Assembly: GCF_963677305.1 (NCBI RefSeq)
Contig: NZ_OY781925.1
Span: forward strand, 3,376,783 to 3,440,782
From: an uncultured Holophaga sp.
GTDB lineage: Bacteria > Acidobacteriota > Holophagae > Holophagales > Holophagaceae
Direction: 5' to 3'
DNA: 64,000 nt
Below the pieces are notes generated by a model. The model was not told where the DNA came from, searched no databases, and saw only the letters and a list, made by a program, of their open reading frames with translations. Positions 33,033 through 44,536 of the stretch are shown piece after piece; within the stretch, counting starts at the first letter, position 1, and the number at the start of each line of letters is the position of its first letter. Position numbers and translations under genes: made by a program.

Positions 33033-34109
33033 ATGCGCTCCCGCGATCTGCCGGCCCTGATCATCCGAAACCTCCAGACGCCCTCGACCTGGTGGGAAAT
33101 GGGCATCTTTGGCAGCACGCTGGCCCTCGGCCGCCTGCTCCTGGGCCTCCACTCCGCCCCGCACGGCCTCGCTGCCGACCTGCTCATGCCTTACCTGATC
33201 GCCTTGGGCCTGGCCACCCTCAGCCCCCTGCCCTGGCTCTGGACAGGGAACGATCGACCCCGGGCCTCCGCCCCGCGGGGGATCCTCCAGGCCATCCCCT
33301 GGAACATCCTCTGGCTCCTGGTCCTGTCCAACCTGCTCAACCACCTTCTGCCCGCGGGACGCCCCTCCAGGCTCCCTCCACAGATGCTCTTCGGCAGCCC
33401 GCTCGGACTTCGGATCGAGCTGGGCTTCCTGGTCTTCAACGGCCCCATCTGCCTCTTCCTGGGATGGTTCCAGGCAGAGCGGACCTGCAACCGCGCCCGT
33501 GAGCAGGAAACCCGGCTCCTGATGGACCAGGCCAGGGCCCAGGCCCTCCAGGCCCAGCTCAATCCACATACCCTCTTCAACGTACTGGGGGGGATCCTGG
33601 AGCTGGTGCACGAGGACCCGGACGCCACCGAGGAGGGCCTGATCGACATGGTGGAGCTCTATCGGGCCCTCTCCGCCCATGGGGCCGCGCTGAAGACCCC
33701 CCTCGCCCGCGAGCGGGAGATCGTCGAACGCTACCTCCACCTGGAGGCCATCCGCCTGGAGGAGCGGCTCGAGGTGGAGTGGCTCTGGCCTCCCTGGGCC
33801 GACGCGCAGGAACTCCCACCCCTGCTGCTCCTCCCCCTGGTCGAGAACGCCGTCAAGCACGGCATCTCCGCGGCCCCGGAAGGGGGGCACCTGTCCATTG
33901 AAGTCCAGCGCACCTCCGGCAGCCTCAGCCTCCAGGTCACCAACAGTGGCCAACCCCTGGTCCCCGGAGCTCCAGAGGGGACAGGCCTGGGGAACCTCCG
34001 GCGGCGGCTTGAGCTCATGCACGGCTCCTGTCCCCCCAGGCTCACCCTGACCCAGGTGGGAGACGAGGTCGTGGCCAGGCTGACCCTGGCCTGGAGGTGG
34101 ACCCCATGA
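33033..34109 (+). CDS. LytS-type membrane sensor histidine kinase, tannase module copy A
   Basis: The 358-aa protein has four or so hydrophobic segments in residues ~20-150 and a kinase core of the His_kinase/LytS class. The phospho-acceptor His lies in LNPHTLFNVL, the N-box is LVENAVKHGIS and the ATP lid region is GTGLGNLRRRLEL. There is no large periplasmic domain, so sensing is probably in or near the membrane. The stop overlaps the ATG of the LytTR regulator (ATGA), which indicates translational coupling. It is divergent from tannase 2, its likely target. Confidence 0.88.
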   Translation: MRSRDLPALIIRNLQTPSTWWEMGIFGSTLALGRLLLGLHSAPHGLAADLLMPYLIALGLATLSPLPWLWTGNDRPRASAPRGILQAIPWNILWLLVLSNLLNHLLPAGRPSRLPPQMLFGSPLGLRIELGFLVFNGPICLFLGWFQAERTCNRAREQETRLLMDQARAQALQAQLNPHTLFNVLGGILELVHEDPDATEEGLIDMVELYRALSAHGAALKTPLAREREIVERYLHLEAIRLEERLEVEWLWPPWADAQELPPLLLLPLVENAVKHGISAAPEGGHLSIEVQRTSGSLSLQVTNSGQPLVPGAPEGTGLGNLRRRLELMHGSCPPRLTLTQVGDEVVARLTLAWRWTP

Positions 34110-34840
34110 CCCAGACTCTCCGCGTCGCCGTGGCCGAGGACGAGCCCAAGAACCAACGCCGCCTGGTGCGCCTTATCCAGGACTGCGGCTGTGAGGTGGT
34201 GGCCACCTTCCGCAACGGGCTGGAGGTGGAGGAGTGGCTCCTGGCGGGCCCCCGCATCGACGCCCTCTTCCTGGACATCCAGATGCCAGGGCTGGACGGC
34301 ATGAGCCTCCGGGCCTCCATCAGCCCTGAAATGCCCGTGGTCTTCGTGACCGCCTTCGCCGACCGGGCCGTGGACGCATTCAACCACGGCGCCGTGGACT
34401 TCCTGCTCAAGCCCGTCACCACCGAGCGCCTGGCCAAGGCCATCGGACGCATCCGCCAGCAGGTGGGGCGCAGTCCCAGCGGGGAGCCTTCCCATACAGG
34501 GGGCGGCGGCACGCGCTACCCCATCATCGCGGGCAAGGGGCTCGTCCTGATGGACCTTGCCCGGACGGCCTTCTTCGAGGTGAAGGATGGCGTGGTCTGG
34601 GCCTTTGCCGGGGAACGCCTGCGGACCAAGTGGAGTTCCCTGGCCGAGGTGGAGGCCCACTTCCCCGAGGCCGGGCTCCTGCGCATCCACCGCCACCTCC
34701 TGATCCGCCCCCAGGCCGTGATCGGCATCCGCTCCTCCGCCAAGGGCTGCCGGGCCCTGCTGCGCATGGCAGGCGGCGAAGAACTGGAGGCCAGCCGGGG
34801 GGCCACCCCGAAGCTGAAGACCATCCTGAGGCTCAGGTGA
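34106..34840 (+). CDS. LytTR family response regulator, tannase module copy A
   Basis: The 244-aa protein has a REC domain (VAEDEPKNQRR, phospho-Asp in LFLDIQMPGLDG, Lys in LLKPVT) and a C-terminal LytTR DNA-binding domain (residues ~140-244: LLRIHRHLLIRPQAV). GGAGG sits 8 nt before the ATG, and the start overlaps the kinase stop. It is expected to bind paired 9-bp direct repeats in the neighbouring divergent promoter. Confidence 0.9.
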   Translation: MTQTLRVAVAEDEPKNQRRLVRLIQDCGCEVVATFRNGLEVEEWLLAGPRIDALFLDIQMPGLDGMSLRASISPEMPVVFVTAFADRAVDAFNHGAVDFLLKPVTTERLAKAIGRIRQQVGRSPSGEPSHTGGGGTRYPIIAGKGLVLMDLARTAFFEVKDGVVWAFAGERLRTKWSSLAEVEAHFPEAGLLRIHRHLLIRPQAVIGIRSSAKGCRALLRMAGGEELEASRGATPKLKTILRLR

Positions 34841-34972
34841 ACCCAGAGCGATGGCGGGACTTCCCCCCGGGTTCCTGCATCCTATGCTGGGGGGACCTCT
34901 CCCCATCCCAACGGATCCAAGCTGCCGGCCATGGACCGGAGCGCCTTGCGATCCCCCAGCCCGGAGGCCCCC

Positions 34973-35251
34973 ATGAACGTCGAAGAGTGGACCGCCCATA
35001 TCGATGGCACCCTGCACACCATGATCCTGGCCACCAGCTCGCTCCTGGCGACCCATCCGGAGCGGGAGAAGCTGGCTATCGTCCTCCAGGCCCTCGCCGA
35101 GGGCGCCGAGGACCATCCGGACGACTCCGGCCAGAGCCGGGCCTTCAAGGCGGCCGTGCGAAAGGCCGTGGCCACCATGCTCCAGGGCATTGCCACCAGC
35201 CAGCAGGCCGAACTCCGGCGGAACACCGTGAAGCCGAGCCGGGACAACTGA
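34973..35251 (+). CDS. Small hypothetical helical protein (92 aa)
   Basis: The protein begins MNVEEWTAHIDGTLHTMILA and appears fully helical, with many Ala and Glu, and no signal or membrane segment. GGAGG stands 6 nt before the ATG. No family recognised. It lies between the LytTR regulator (132 nt upstream) and the RND operon (238 nt downstream), with a hairpin-capable sequence after its stop. Confidence 0.6.
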   Translation: MNVEEWTAHIDGTLHTMILATSSLLATHPEREKLAIVLQALAEGAEDHPDDSGQSRAFKAAVRKAVATMLQGIATSQQAELRRNTVKPSRDN

Positions 35252-35279
35252 AGCGCCTCCTCCGGGCCCCCCTTCCCCC

Positions 35280-35314
35280 CGGAGGATTCCTCCGCTTAAC
35301 GTTAACCAGCTAAC
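35280..35314. promoter_or_regulatory. Palindrome cluster upstream of the RND efflux operon
   Basis: Three overlapping or adjacent symmetric sequences occur: CGGAGGA-T-TCCTCCG (35280-35294), TTAACGTTAA (35296-35305) and GTTA-ACCAGC-TAAC (35301-35314). The first may be the terminator of the small upstream gene. The AT-rich pair is a good candidate operator for a TetR- or MarR-type repressor of the pump, but no such gene adjoins. Confidence 0.45.
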
Positions 35315-35489
35315 ATCGCACGAACGAAAACCGCGGTCTGCCCTTTCCGCCCCCAACCCACTCAACCATAGCGCCCCCTGACGTATCCATAGGCGAGGGA
35401 AGGCCAAACCCCGATCAGGCTGCCTCCCGGAACTCCGCCCGATTCAGGAGCCCTGCTGACCCGTCCCGGCTCCGCACCAAGGAAGACCC

Positions 35490-36686
35490 ATGACTCCAGA
35501 GAACACCCCCCAGCAGACCCCCGAGGGCAAGCCGCGCCCTGCCCGCAGGAGGAAAGCCCTCGCCTGGGGCGTGGTCATCGTGGTCCTCGCGCTGCTGAGC
35601 CTGCCCCTCCTCCACCGCCAGAAGCGCCCTGCCGAGGGGCCAGAGCGGCCCGGTGGCGGAAGCGGGGTCACGGTCAACGTGGCCACCGTGAGCAAGGGCT
35701 CTCTGCCCATGGAGGTGGACGCCCTGGGCACCGTGACCGCCGAGCACACCGTGAACGTCTACAGCCAGGTGAGCGGCCGCATCACGGCGGTCCACTACCA
35801 GGAGGGCCAGTTGGTGCGGAAGGGGCAGCCCCTCGTGGACATCGACCCCAGGCAGGTCCAGGCCCAGCTCCAGCAGGCCACGGGCACCCTGATGCGCGAC
35901 AGGGCGATCCTGGATCAGGCCAAGGCCAACCTGCAGCGCTACCAGACGGCTCTCCAGCGCAATGCCATCGCCCAGCAGACCGCCTCTGACCAGGAGGCCA
36001 CGGTCCGGCAGTACGAGGGCACGGTGATGAATGACCAGGCTACGGTGGACTATTACAAGGTCCAATTGGAGTACTGCCACATCACTGCCCCCATCTCGGG
36101 CCGCATCGGCCTGCGCCTGGTGGATCCCGGGAATACCGTTTTCACCGGCTCCTCCAGCACCATTGCGGTCATCACCCAGGTGGACCCCATCACGGTGGTT
36201 TTCGCCCTCCCCGAGGATCGCATCCAGGCCGTCCAGAACCGCCTGCGGGCCAAGGGACAGACCCTCCAGGTGGAGCTCTTCGACCGCAGTGGCAGCAACC
36301 GCCTGGCCGCCGGCAGGCTCCTGGGCCTCGACAGCGCCGTGGACACCACCACCGGCACGCTCAAGATGCGGGCCACCTTCGACAACCGTGACGGGAAGCT
36401 CTTCCCCAACCAGTTCGTCAACACCCGCATGGAACTGAGCCGCCTGGAAGGCGCTCTCCTGGTACCCACCGTCGCGGTGCAATACAACGGCCAGCAGGCC
36501 TTCATCTACCGGATGAAGGCGGACCACACCGCCGAGCTCGTGAAGGTCAATGTCATCCACACGGCCCAGGGGCACACGGCTCTGGAAGGACTCAACGAGG
36601 GCGACCAGGTGGTCACCAGCAACTTCGACCGGATCCAGGAGGGAGCTGCCCTCACCGTGGCTGGCCAGGGTTCGCATCGCAAATGA
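35490..36686 (+). CDS. mdtA: RND efflux periplasmic adaptor (MdtA-like)
   Basis: The 398-aa membrane-fusion protein has an N-terminal anchor ([19 protein letters not shown]). The lipoyl half-motifs [21 protein letters not shown] and [12 protein letters not shown] flank a helical hairpin (~115-185). A beta-barrel and membrane-proximal domain follow ([20 protein letters not shown]). It bridges inner-membrane pumps and the outer-membrane channel. The gene opens a four-gene operon of two RND pumps plus a channel, the MdtABC arrangement, and overlaps the next gene by 4 nt. Confidence 0.92.
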   Translation: MTPENTPQQTPEGKPRPARRRKALAWGVVIVVLALLSLPLLHRQKRPAEGPERPGGGSGVTVNVATVSKGSLPMEVDALGTVTAEHTVNVYSQVSGRITAVHYQEGQLVRKGQPLVDIDPRQVQAQLQQATGTLMRDRAILDQAKANLQRYQTALQRNAIAQQTASDQEATVRQYEGTVMNDQATVDYYKVQLEYCHITAPISGRIGLRLVDPGNTVFTGSSSTIAVITQVDPITVVFALPEDRIQAVQNRLRAKGQTLQVELFDRSGSNRLAAGRLLGLDSAVDTTTGTLKMRATFDNRDGKLFPNQFVNTRMELSRLEGALLVPTVAVQYNGQQAFIYRMKADHTAELVKVNVIHTAQGHTALEGLNEGDQVVTSNFDRIQEGAALTVAGQGSHRK

Positions 36687-39600
36687 ACATTTCTTCAACA
36701 TTCATCCGACGCCCGGTCGCCACCATCCTCCTCATGGCCGCCGTGCTTCTGGTGGGGGTGGTCACCTACCTCCAGCTGCCCATTTCGGCCCTGCCTGAGG
36801 TCAACTACCCCACCATCCAGGTCCAGACCCTCTACCCCGGCGCCAGCTCCGATGTGATGGCCTCCACGGTCACCGCCCCCCTGGAAAAGCAGTTGGGACA
36901 GATCCAGGGCCTCAGCCAGATGACCTCCAACTCCTCAGGGGGGGCCTCGGTCATCGTCCTCCAGTTCAGCCTCGATGTGGACATCGACGTCGCCGAGCAG
37001 GAGGTCCAGGCCGCCATCAACGCAGCCAATGCCTACCTCCCCTCGGACCTCCCGGCCCCTCCCGTCTACAGCAAGACCAACCCCGCCGACGCCCCGGTCC
37101 TGACCCTGGCCCTGACCTCCAAGACCCTGCCTCTCTCGCGGATCCAGGACCTGGCGGACACCCGCCTGGCCCCCAAGCTCTCCCAGGTCAACGGAGTGGG
37201 TCTGGTGACCATCCAGGGGGGCCAGAAGCCCGCCGTCCGCATCCAGGTCAATCCGGCCGCCCTCGCCGCCCACGGCCTCAGCATGGAGAGCATCCGGACG
37301 GTCATCGCCGATGCCAGCGTCAACGGCGCCAAGGGCACCCTCAACGGCCCCCAGCAGTCCCACACCATCGACGCCAATGATCAGCTCAAGTCCGCCGATG
37401 AGTACCGGGACCTGGTGATCGCCTACAAGAATGGCGCCCCGATCATGCTCAAGGACGTCGCCAAGGTGGTGGACGGCGTTGAGAACGAGCACCTGGCAGC
37501 CTGGCACGGCCAGGAGCCCGCCATCCTGGTGAGCATCCGCCGCCAGTCCAACGCCAACACCATCAAGGTGGTGGACTCGGTCAAGCAGCTTCTGCCCCAG
37601 CTGGAGAGTGCCCTGCCCGCCGGCGTGAAGGTGGATGTGCTGGCGGACCGCACCGTGACGGTGCGGGCCTCGGTCGAGGATGTGGAGTTCGAGCTGGGCC
37701 TCACCATCGCCCTGGTGGTGATGGTGATCTTCCTCTTCCTGCGGAACTGGCGGGCCACCATCATCCCCTCGGTGGCCGTGCCCCTCTCCCTGGTGGGCAC
37801 CTTCACAGTGATGTACGCCCTGGGCTTCAGCCTCAACAACCTGACCCTGATGGCCTTCACCATCGCCACGGGTTTCGTGGTGGATGACGCCATCGTGATG
37901 CTGGAGAACATCAGCCGCTATCTCGAAGAGGGCATGCCCCCCATGCAGGCCGCCCTCAAGGGGGCGGGCGAGATCGGCTTCACCATCCTCTCCCTCACCA
38001 TCTCCCTCATCGCCGTGCTGATCCCCCTCCTTTTCATGGGAGACATCACCGGACGTCTCTTCCGCGAGTTCGCCGTCACCTTGGCGGTGACCATCCTGAT
38101 CTCGGCTGCGGTCTCCCTGACCCTGACCCCCATGATGGGCTCACGCCTCCTGAAGCACGCCCCTGGGCAGGAACCCGGGCGCTTCCACCGCTGGGCGGAG
38201 GACCTCTTCGAGCGCACCATCGCCGCCTACGGGCGCGCCCTCACCTGGGTCCTCGCCCGCCAACGGGCCACCCTCCTCGTCGCCCTGGGCACCATCGTGG
38301 GTGCGGTGCTGCTCTACATCTACATCCCCAAGGGATTCTTCCCCACCCAGGACACCGGCGCCCTCCAGGTGGTCACCCAGGCCCCCGAGAGCATCAGCTT
38401 CCAGGCCATGGCCAGCCGCCAACAGGAGCTTGCCCGCATCGCCCTGGCTGACCCAGCGGTGGCCTCCCTCTCTTCCTTCATCGGCGTGGACGGCACCAAC
38501 ACCACCCTCAACAGCGGGCGCATGCAGCTCAACCTGAAGCCCCTGGCGCAACGGGACGGCGTCCAGGCCGTCCAGCGCCGCCTGCGCGAGAAGCTGAACG
38601 AGCTCCCGGGCATCAAGGCCTATCTCCAGCCCATTCAGGACCTGACCGTGGAGGACCGGGTCAGCCGCACCCAGTACCAGTACACCCTGGTGGATACGGA
38701 CGAGGCTGAGCTGGGGCAGTGGACGGCCAAGGTAGTGGAGCGACTGGGCCGGCTCCCCCAGCTTGAAGATGTCGTGACCGACCAAATGCCCGGAGGCAGG
38801 GCGGTGGCCCTGCACATCGACCGCCAGACGGCCTCCCAGCTCGGGGTGGACCCCCAGACCCTCGACGCCAACCTCTACGACAGCTTCGGCCAGCGCCAGA
38901 TCTCGACCATCTATACCCAGACCAACCTCTACCACGTGATCCTGGAGGTGGCACCCGAGTTCCGCACCGGCCCCGAGCGACTCCAGGACCTCTACCTTCA
39001 GGGTTCCAGCTCCTCCAGTTCCTCGGGCACCCTCAGCGCCTCCTCCACCAGCGGCGTAAGCAGCGGCAGCACGGAGAGCGTCCTCACCGCGGGCTCCAAT
39101 GCCCTCGCCCAAAGCAGCAGCACCAGCACCTACAGCGCCGGGAGCGCCCAGGCCGTGCCCATCTCGGCCTTCGCCCGCATCGAGCAGCGCCGGACCCCCC
39201 TGCTCATCAACCGCCAGGGTCAGGCCCCGGTGGTGACCATCTCCTTCAACCTCAAACCCGGGGTCCACCTCAGCCAGGCCGTCAGCGCCATCAACCAGGC
39301 CATCGCCGGACTCCACCCCCCCGTGACCCTCCAGGGTCGCTACCAGGGCACTGCCGCCTCCTTCAAGGGCTCGCTCTCCAACGAGGGTTTCCTGGTCCTG
39401 GCGGCCCTCCTGACGGTCTACATCGTACTGGGCGTTCTATACGAAAGTTTCATTCATCCCCTGACCATTCTCTCCACGCTCCCCTCCGCCGGCGTGGGCG
39501 CCCTCCTGGCCCTCTGGCTCTGCCGCCAGGACCTCGGGATCGTGGGCATCATCGGCATCGTGCTCCTGATCGGCATCGTGAAGAAAAACGGCATCATGAT

Positions 39601-39907
39601 CGTGGACTTCGCGCTCCAGGCCCAGCGCACGGAGGGAAAGAGCCCCCGTGAGGCCATCTACACCGCCAGCCTGCTGCGCTTCCGCCCCATCATGATGACC
39701 ACCATGGCGGCCCTCTTCGGCGGGCTGCCCCTGGCCCTGGGCCAGGGCATCGGCTCCGAGCTGCGCCGCCCCCTGGGGATCGCCATGGTGGGTGGGCTCA
39801 TCCTGAGCCAGATCCTCACCCTCTTCACCACCCCAGTGATCTACCTCTGGTTCGACCGCCTATCGCAGCGCCTGCGGGGCCTAAGGGACTCCGGAGACCG
39901 GGGATGA
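36683..39907 (+). CDS. mdtB: RND efflux permease (MdtB-like) with Ser-rich insertion
   Basis: The 1074-aa HAE-1 proton antiporter starts [19 protein letters not shown] and has 12 membrane helices. The proton-relay Asp pair lies in [13 protein letters not shown] (~404-416) and the C-terminal half carries [20 protein letters not shown]. An unusual feature is a ~50-residue Ser/Thr/Gly/Ala-rich insert (residues ~773-822, nt 39001-39150) between QDLYLQG and VPISAFA. Relatives, including the MdtC partner here, have only a short turn there in the periplasmic domain. Together with MdtC it should form a heterotrimer that exports drugs, bile-salt-like compounds or phenolics. Confidence 0.92.
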   Translation: MNISSTFIRRPVATILLMAAVLLVGVVTYLQLPISALPEVNYPTIQVQTLYPGASSDVMASTVTAPLEKQLGQIQGLSQMTSNSSGGASVIVLQFSLDVDIDVAEQEVQAAINAANAYLPSDLPAPPVYSKTNPADAPVLTLALTSKTLPLSRIQDLADTRLAPKLSQVNGVGLVTIQGGQKPAVRIQVNPAALAAHGLSMESIRTVIADASVNGAKGTLNGPQQSHTIDANDQLKSADEYRDLVIAYKNGAPIMLKDVAKVVDGVENEHLAAWHGQEPAILVSIRRQSNANTIKVVDSVKQLLPQLESALPAGVKVDVLADRTVTVRASVEDVEFELGLTIALVVMVIFLFLRNWRATIIPSVAVPLSLVGTFTVMYALGFSLNNLTLMAFTIATGFVVDDAIVMLENISRYLEEGMPPMQAALKGAGEIGFTILSLTISLIAVLIPLLFMGDITGRLFREFAVTLAVTILISAAVSLTLTPMMGSRLLKHAPGQEPGRFHRWAEDLFERTIAAYGRALTWVLARQRATLLVALGTIVGAVLLYIYIPKGFFPTQDTGALQVVTQAPESISFQAMASRQQELARIALADPAVASLSSFIGVDGTNTTLNSGRMQLNLKPLAQRDGVQAVQRRLREKLNELPGIKAYLQPIQDLTVEDRVSRTQYQYTLVDTDEAELGQWTAKVVERLGRLPQLEDVVTDQMPGGRAVALHIDRQTASQLGVDPQTLDANLYDSFGQRQISTIYTQTNLYHVILEVAPEFRTGPERLQDLYLQGSSSSSSSGTLSASSTSGVSSGSTESVLTAGSNALAQSSSTSTYSAGSAQAVPISAFARIEQRRTPLLINRQGQAPVVTISFNLKPGVHLSQAVSAINQAIAGLHPPVTLQGRYQGTAASFKGSLSNEGFLVLAALLTVYIVLGVLYESFIHPLTILSTLPSAGVGALLALWLCRQDLGIVGIIGIVLLIGIVKKNGIMIVDFALQAQRTEGKSPREAIYTASLLRFRPIMMTTMAALFGGLPLALGQGIGSELRRPLGIAMVGGLILSQILTLFTTPVIYLWFDRLSQRLRGLRDSGDRG

Positions 39908-42900
39908 ACATCAGCGCCCCGGCCATCCGGCGGCCCATCGCCACCACCCTGCTGACCCTGGCGGTAGCTCTCGTGGGGATCATCGCCTACGCGGTCCTGC
40001 CGGTCTCCCCCCTGCCCCAGATCGACTCGCCGACCATCTACATCAGCGCCAGTCTGCCTGGGGCCAACCCCGAGGTCATGGCCTCGGCGGTCGCCGCCCC
40101 CCTGGAACGGCACCTTGGCCACATCTCCGGGGTACGGGAGATGAGCTCCCAGTGCGGCACCGGTACCGTGGGCATCAGCCTCCAGTTCGACCTGAGCCGC
40201 AACATCAACGCGGCTGCCCGCGATGTCCAGGCTGCCATCAACGCGGCCCGCTCCAGCCTGCCGTCGAACATGCCCTCCAACCCCACTTACCGCAAGCGGA
40301 ATCCTTCCGACGCCCCCATCGCCATCCTGACCCTCTCCTCGGACGCGTACGACGCCGGTGCCCGCTACGACCAGGCCTCCACCGTGCTCCTGCAGCGCCT
40401 CAGCCAGATCGAAGGGGTGGGCCAGGTGACCATCGGAGGCGGCACACTCCCGGCTGTGCGCATCGCCGTGGACCCCAGCCAGCTCCAGCACTACGGACTG
40501 AGCATGGCGGAAGTCGCGGCTTTCCTGAAGAAGCAGAACGCTCACGCCCCGGTGGGGAGCCTCAGCGATGAGCACACCCTCACCACGGTCCTGGTGGATG
40601 ACCAGCTCCAGAAGGCGGCGGACTACCGGAACCTGGTGCTCAGCACCAAGCGGGGAGCGGCGGTCCACCTCAAGGATGTCGCCGAGATCACCGACGCCAC
40701 CGAGAACCTGCGCACCGCTGGCTACATGAACGGCAAGCCCTCGGTGGACCTGATCATCTTCAAGCAGCCTGGCTCCAACATCATCGAGACCGTGGACCGG
40801 GTCAAGGCAGAGCTCCCCGCGCTCCAGGCCGCCATCCCCGCGGGCATGGCCCTCTCCCTGACCATGGATCGCACCACCACCATCCGGGCCTCCCTCCGGG
40901 ATGTGGAATGGACCCTGCTGATCTCGGTCCTGCTCGTGATCCTGGTGGTCTACATCTTCATCCGGGACTGGAGGGCCACCCTGATCCCAGGCATTGCGGT
41001 GCCGGTCTCCATCATCGGCTCCCTGGGAGCCATGTACCTCCTCGACTATTCCCTGGACAACCTCTCCCTCATGGCCCTCACCATCTGCACGGGCTTCGTC
41101 ATCGATGACGCCATCGTGGTGGTGGAGAACATCGCCCGCAAGGTGGAGATGGGGCTGCCCCCCAGGGAAGCCGCCCTGGAGGGGGCCCGGGAGATCGGCT
41201 TCACGGTCATGTCCATCACCATCTCCCTCGTGGCGGTCTTCATCCCCATCCTCATGATGGGGGGCATCGTGGGGCGGCTCTTCCGGGAGTTCGCCGTCAC
41301 CCTCTCCATGGCCATCCTCATCTCGATGGTGCTCTCCCTCACCACAACGCCCATGCTCTCCTCCCTGCTCCTCCGTCCCAAGGAGAAGCGGAGGCCCAAC
41401 CGCTTCCACCGGGTGATCGAGGAGGCCTTCAACCGCCTGCAGACGGGCTACCGGCGCAGCCTCCGCTGGGTGCTCCAGGAACATGCCGGACTCGTCCTGC
41501 TGCTCTTCGTGGGCACCATGGTCCTGAACGCCATCTACCTCTCCCGCATCCCCACCGGGTTCTTCCCGCAACAGGACAACGGGATCATCATGGGCGGCCT
41601 GCGGGGCCCCCAGGATGCCTCCTTCCCCCTGATGAACGGCGCCCTCCAGCGGGCGGTGAACGTGGTCAAGGCCGATCCCGGCGTCAAGAACGTCATTGCC
41701 TTCGTGGGCGGCCAGGGCTCCACCAACAACGGCTTCATGTTCGTCGCCCTCAAGCCCCTGGAGGAGCGGAAAGTCTCCTCCACCGACATCGTCAACCGCC
41801 TGCGTCCCAAGCTCATGCAGATCCGGGAAGCCCAGACCTTCCTCATGGCCGCCCAGGACCTGCGCATCGGCGGCCGGCCCTCCAACACCCAGTACCAGTA
41901 CACCATGGAGGCGGACAGCACCGAGGGCCTCAAGACCTGGGCTCCCAAGCTCATGCTGGAGATGAAGAAGCTGCCCGAACTGACGGATGTGGACACCGAC
42001 ATGCAGTCCGGCGGCCTGGAGACCTACCTCACCTTCCACCGGGACATCGCCGCCCGGTTGGGACTCAACGCCAGCGATCTGGACAGCGCCCTGAACTACG
42101 AGTTCAGCCAAGCCCAGGTCTCCACCATCTACAAGGCCCTGAACCAGTACCACGTGGTCCTGGAGGCCCAGCCGCGCTTCAGCCAGAGCCCTGATGACCT
42201 GCGCAGCACCTACGTCGACAACGGCCACGGCCCTGTCCCCCTCAGCGTGGTGAGTGACTACCGTGCCCGTACAGGCCCCCTGGCGGTCAACCACAGCGGC
42301 CTCTACCCCTCGGCCACCATCTCCTTCAATCTGGCCCAGGGCGTCTCCCTGAGCAAGGCGACCAAGGCTGTCCACCAACTGGAGCAGCGCCTCCAGATGC
42401 CCGGCACCATCCAGGGCACCTTCTCGGGCACGGCCCAGCAGTTCCAGGATAGCCTGGCCAGCGAGCCCATCCTCATCCTGACGGCCATCCTGGCGGTCTA
42501 CATCGTGCTGGGGATCCTGTACGAGAGCTTCATCCATCCCATCACCATCCTGACCACCCTGCCCTCAGCCTCCCTGGGCGCCGTGATGACCCTGACGATC
42601 TTCAATACAGACCTCAATGTCATCTCCCTCATCGGGATCATCCTGCTCATCGGCATCGTGAAGAAGAACGCCATCATGATGATCGACTTCGCCCTCCAGC
42701 TGGAGCGGGAGAAGGACCTGACGCCCGCCGAGGCCATCTTCCAGGCCTGCCAGTTGCGCTTCCGACCCATTCTCATGACCAGTGCCGCCGCCTTCTGCGG
42801 CGCCCTGCCCCTGGCCTTCGGGCACGGCATCGGCTCCGAGCTCCGCCGCCCCTTGGGCCTCACCATCCTGGGCGGCCTGCTGGTCAGCCAGGTGCTGACC

Positions 42901-43008
42901 CTCTACACCACCCCGGTGGTCTACCTCATGTTCGACCGCCTCCGCATCCGATTCGGCCGGAAGCGCGCCCCGCGCACGCTCCCGGAAGCCCCCCTGGAGT
43001 CCCTATGA
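39904..43008 (+). CDS. mdtC: RND efflux permease (MdtC-like)
   Basis: The 1034-aa partner pump has the same N-terminal [21 protein letters not shown], proton-relay Asp pair in [14 protein letters not shown], and [18 protein letters not shown] in the second half. It lacks the Ser-rich insert of MdtB ([12 protein letters not shown] is followed at once by [14 protein letters not shown]). Two non-identical RND subunits encoded in tandem is the MdtBC hallmark. The ATGA overlaps on both sides imply coupled translation. Confidence 0.92.
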   Translation: MNISAPAIRRPIATTLLTLAVALVGIIAYAVLPVSPLPQIDSPTIYISASLPGANPEVMASAVAAPLERHLGHISGVREMSSQCGTGTVGISLQFDLSRNINAAARDVQAAINAARSSLPSNMPSNPTYRKRNPSDAPIAILTLSSDAYDAGARYDQASTVLLQRLSQIEGVGQVTIGGGTLPAVRIAVDPSQLQHYGLSMAEVAAFLKKQNAHAPVGSLSDEHTLTTVLVDDQLQKAADYRNLVLSTKRGAAVHLKDVAEITDATENLRTAGYMNGKPSVDLIIFKQPGSNIIETVDRVKAELPALQAAIPAGMALSLTMDRTTTIRASLRDVEWTLLISVLLVILVVYIFIRDWRATLIPGIAVPVSIIGSLGAMYLLDYSLDNLSLMALTICTGFVIDDAIVVVENIARKVEMGLPPREAALEGAREIGFTVMSITISLVAVFIPILMMGGIVGRLFREFAVTLSMAILISMVLSLTTTPMLSSLLLRPKEKRRPNRFHRVIEEAFNRLQTGYRRSLRWVLQEHAGLVLLLFVGTMVLNAIYLSRIPTGFFPQQDNGIIMGGLRGPQDASFPLMNGALQRAVNVVKADPGVKNVIAFVGGQGSTNNGFMFVALKPLEERKVSSTDIVNRLRPKLMQIREAQTFLMAAQDLRIGGRPSNTQYQYTMEADSTEGLKTWAPKLMLEMKKLPELTDVDTDMQSGGLETYLTFHRDIAARLGLNASDLDSALNYEFSQAQVSTIYKALNQYHVVLEAQPRFSQSPDDLRSTYVDNGHGPVPLSVVSDYRARTGPLAVNHSGLYPSATISFNLAQGVSLSKATKAVHQLEQRLQMPGTIQGTFSGTAQQFQDSLASEPILILTAILAVYIVLGILYESFIHPITILTTLPSASLGAVMTLTIFNTDLNVISLIGIILLIGIVKKNAIMMIDFALQLEREKDLTPAEAIFQACQLRFRPILMTSAAAFCGALPLAFGHGIGSELRRPLGLTILGGLLVSQVLTLYTTPVVYLMFDRLRIRFGRKRAPRTLPEAPLESL

Positions 43009-44468
43009 GCCTCGCCCTCTCCCGCGGCCCCATCATCCTGGTGCCCCTGGCGCTGCTCCTCGCCACGGGCTGCAAGATCACCCCCGACTACCGGAAGCCC
43101 ACCGTGGACACCGCTGCCACCTTCAAGGAGAACCACCCTGCAGATGACCCCGCCATGGCCGGGGGCTGGAAGACCGCCTCTCCCGCGGACACCCTGCCCA
43201 GGGGCAAGTGGTGGGAGGCCTTCGGGGATCCTGTCCTCAACGGGCTGGAGGAGCGTCTGGTGATCCACAACCAGAACATCCGACAGTACTTCGCCAACTA
43301 CATGGCGGCCAGGGCCCTGGTCCGCAATGCCAGCGCTGCCCACTACCCCACCCTGAGCCTGGGCCCCAGCGCGAGCCGCACCTTTGCGGGATCGGGCAGC
43401 AGCTCCAAGAGCGGTCGGACCTATGAGCTGCCCCTCACGGCCACCTGGGAGGCGGACCTCTTCGGGGCCGTCAGTGAGGGGGTCAAGGTCCAGTCCCGCA
43501 GCGCCCAGGTGAGCGCAGCCAATCTGGCGGCCATCATCCTGAGTGAGCAGGCCAGCCTCGCCCAGTATTACTTCGAGCTGCGGGGGCAGGAGACCCTCCA
43601 AGCGGTCTACGACGAGACCCTGAAGAACGACACCCAGGCCCTGGAACTCACCCGCACCCGCTTTGAACTGGGCATCGACTCCCAGCAGGATGTGGCCTCG
43701 GCCGAGGCCAGTCTCCGAGCCGTCGAAGCCAGTGCGGTGGCCGTGAAGACCCAACGGGCCCTCTACGAGCACGCCATCGCCCTGCTGGTCGGCGAGAGCG
43801 CAGGCGCTTTCACCCTTCCCCCTGCGGCCTGGAAACCCGTCCCCGTCATCCCCCCGGTGGGCCTGCCCAGTCAGCTCCTGGAGCGCCGCCCCGACATCGC
43901 GGCCGCAGAGCGGACCATGGCCGCGGCCAATGCCCAGATCGGCGTGGCGCGGGCCGCCTACTTCCCCACCCTCACCCTCAGCGCCAGCGGAGGCACCGCA
44001 AGCTCGGCCATCGCCAGCCTCACCACCTGGCCCGCCCGCTTCTGGACCCTGGGGGCTTCCCTGGCCCAGACCCTCTTCGACGGCGGCGCCCGCAAGGCAA
44101 CCGTGAAGCGCTATGAGGCGGTCTATGACGCCGATGTGGCCGCCTACCGCCAAACGGTGCTGACCGCCTTCCGGGAGGTGGAGGACTATCTGGCCTCGAG
44201 CCGGGGCCTCGCGGAGCAGACCGCCCGCCAGGAGAAGGCCGTGGAAGCGGCCCAGGCCTACGAAGACATCGCCATGGAGCGCTACCGCACCGGCATCGAC
44301 AGCTACCTGAATGTCCTCACGGCCCAGAACAGCCTGCTCTCCAGCCGGCTGACCCTGACCCAGCTCCAGGTGAGCCGCATGAGCGCCAGCGTCCAGCTCA
44401 TCGCCGCCCTGGGGGGGGGCTGGGACATCCGGCAGCTTCCCGGAGAGGCCGAGGTCGGACGGCACTGA
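43005..44468 (+). CDS. Outer-membrane efflux channel lipoprotein (NodT/OprM family)
   Basis: The 487-aa protein has a lipoprotein signal (LALLLATGCKITPDY, Cys ~24). It has the duplicated outer-membrane efflux repeats: WWEAFGDPVLNGLEERLV, YTYELPLTATWEADLFG-like beta strand, LPSQLLERRPDIAAAERTM and RYRTGIDSYLNVLTAQNSLL. It forms the trimeric exit duct for the two RND pumps. It completes the pump operon; no terminator was identified in the 68-nt gap to the convergent xdhC. Confidence 0.92.
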   Translation: MSLALSRGPIILVPLALLLATGCKITPDYRKPTVDTAATFKENHPADDPAMAGGWKTASPADTLPRGKWWEAFGDPVLNGLEERLVIHNQNIRQYFANYMAARALVRNASAAHYPTLSLGPSASRTFAGSGSSSKSGRTYELPLTATWEADLFGAVSEGVKVQSRSAQVSAANLAAIILSEQASLAQYYFELRGQETLQAVYDETLKNDTQALELTRTRFELGIDSQQDVASAEASLRAVEASAVAVKTQRALYEHAIALLVGESAGAFTLPPAAWKPVPVIPPVGLPSQLLERRPDIAAAERTMAAANAQIGVARAAYFPTLTLSASGGTASSAIASLTTWPARFWTLGASLAQTLFDGGARKATVKRYEAVYDADVAAYRQTVLTAFREVEDYLASSRGLAEQTARQEKAVEAAQAYEDIAMERYRTGIDSYLNVLTAQNSLLSSRLTLTQLQVSRMSASVQLIAALGGGWDIRQLPGEAEVGRH

Positions 44469-44536
44469 TCCCTTAGACCGGGACCACGAAGCCCGACGCC
44501 TGCTCCCCGTAGCGCATTCGCCAACTCCGTGGAGGG

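Noticed and set aside
39841..42537. An 898-codon minus-strand frame opposite mdtC
   Set aside because: Antisense to a conserved RND pump gene; composition is shadow-like with no domain.
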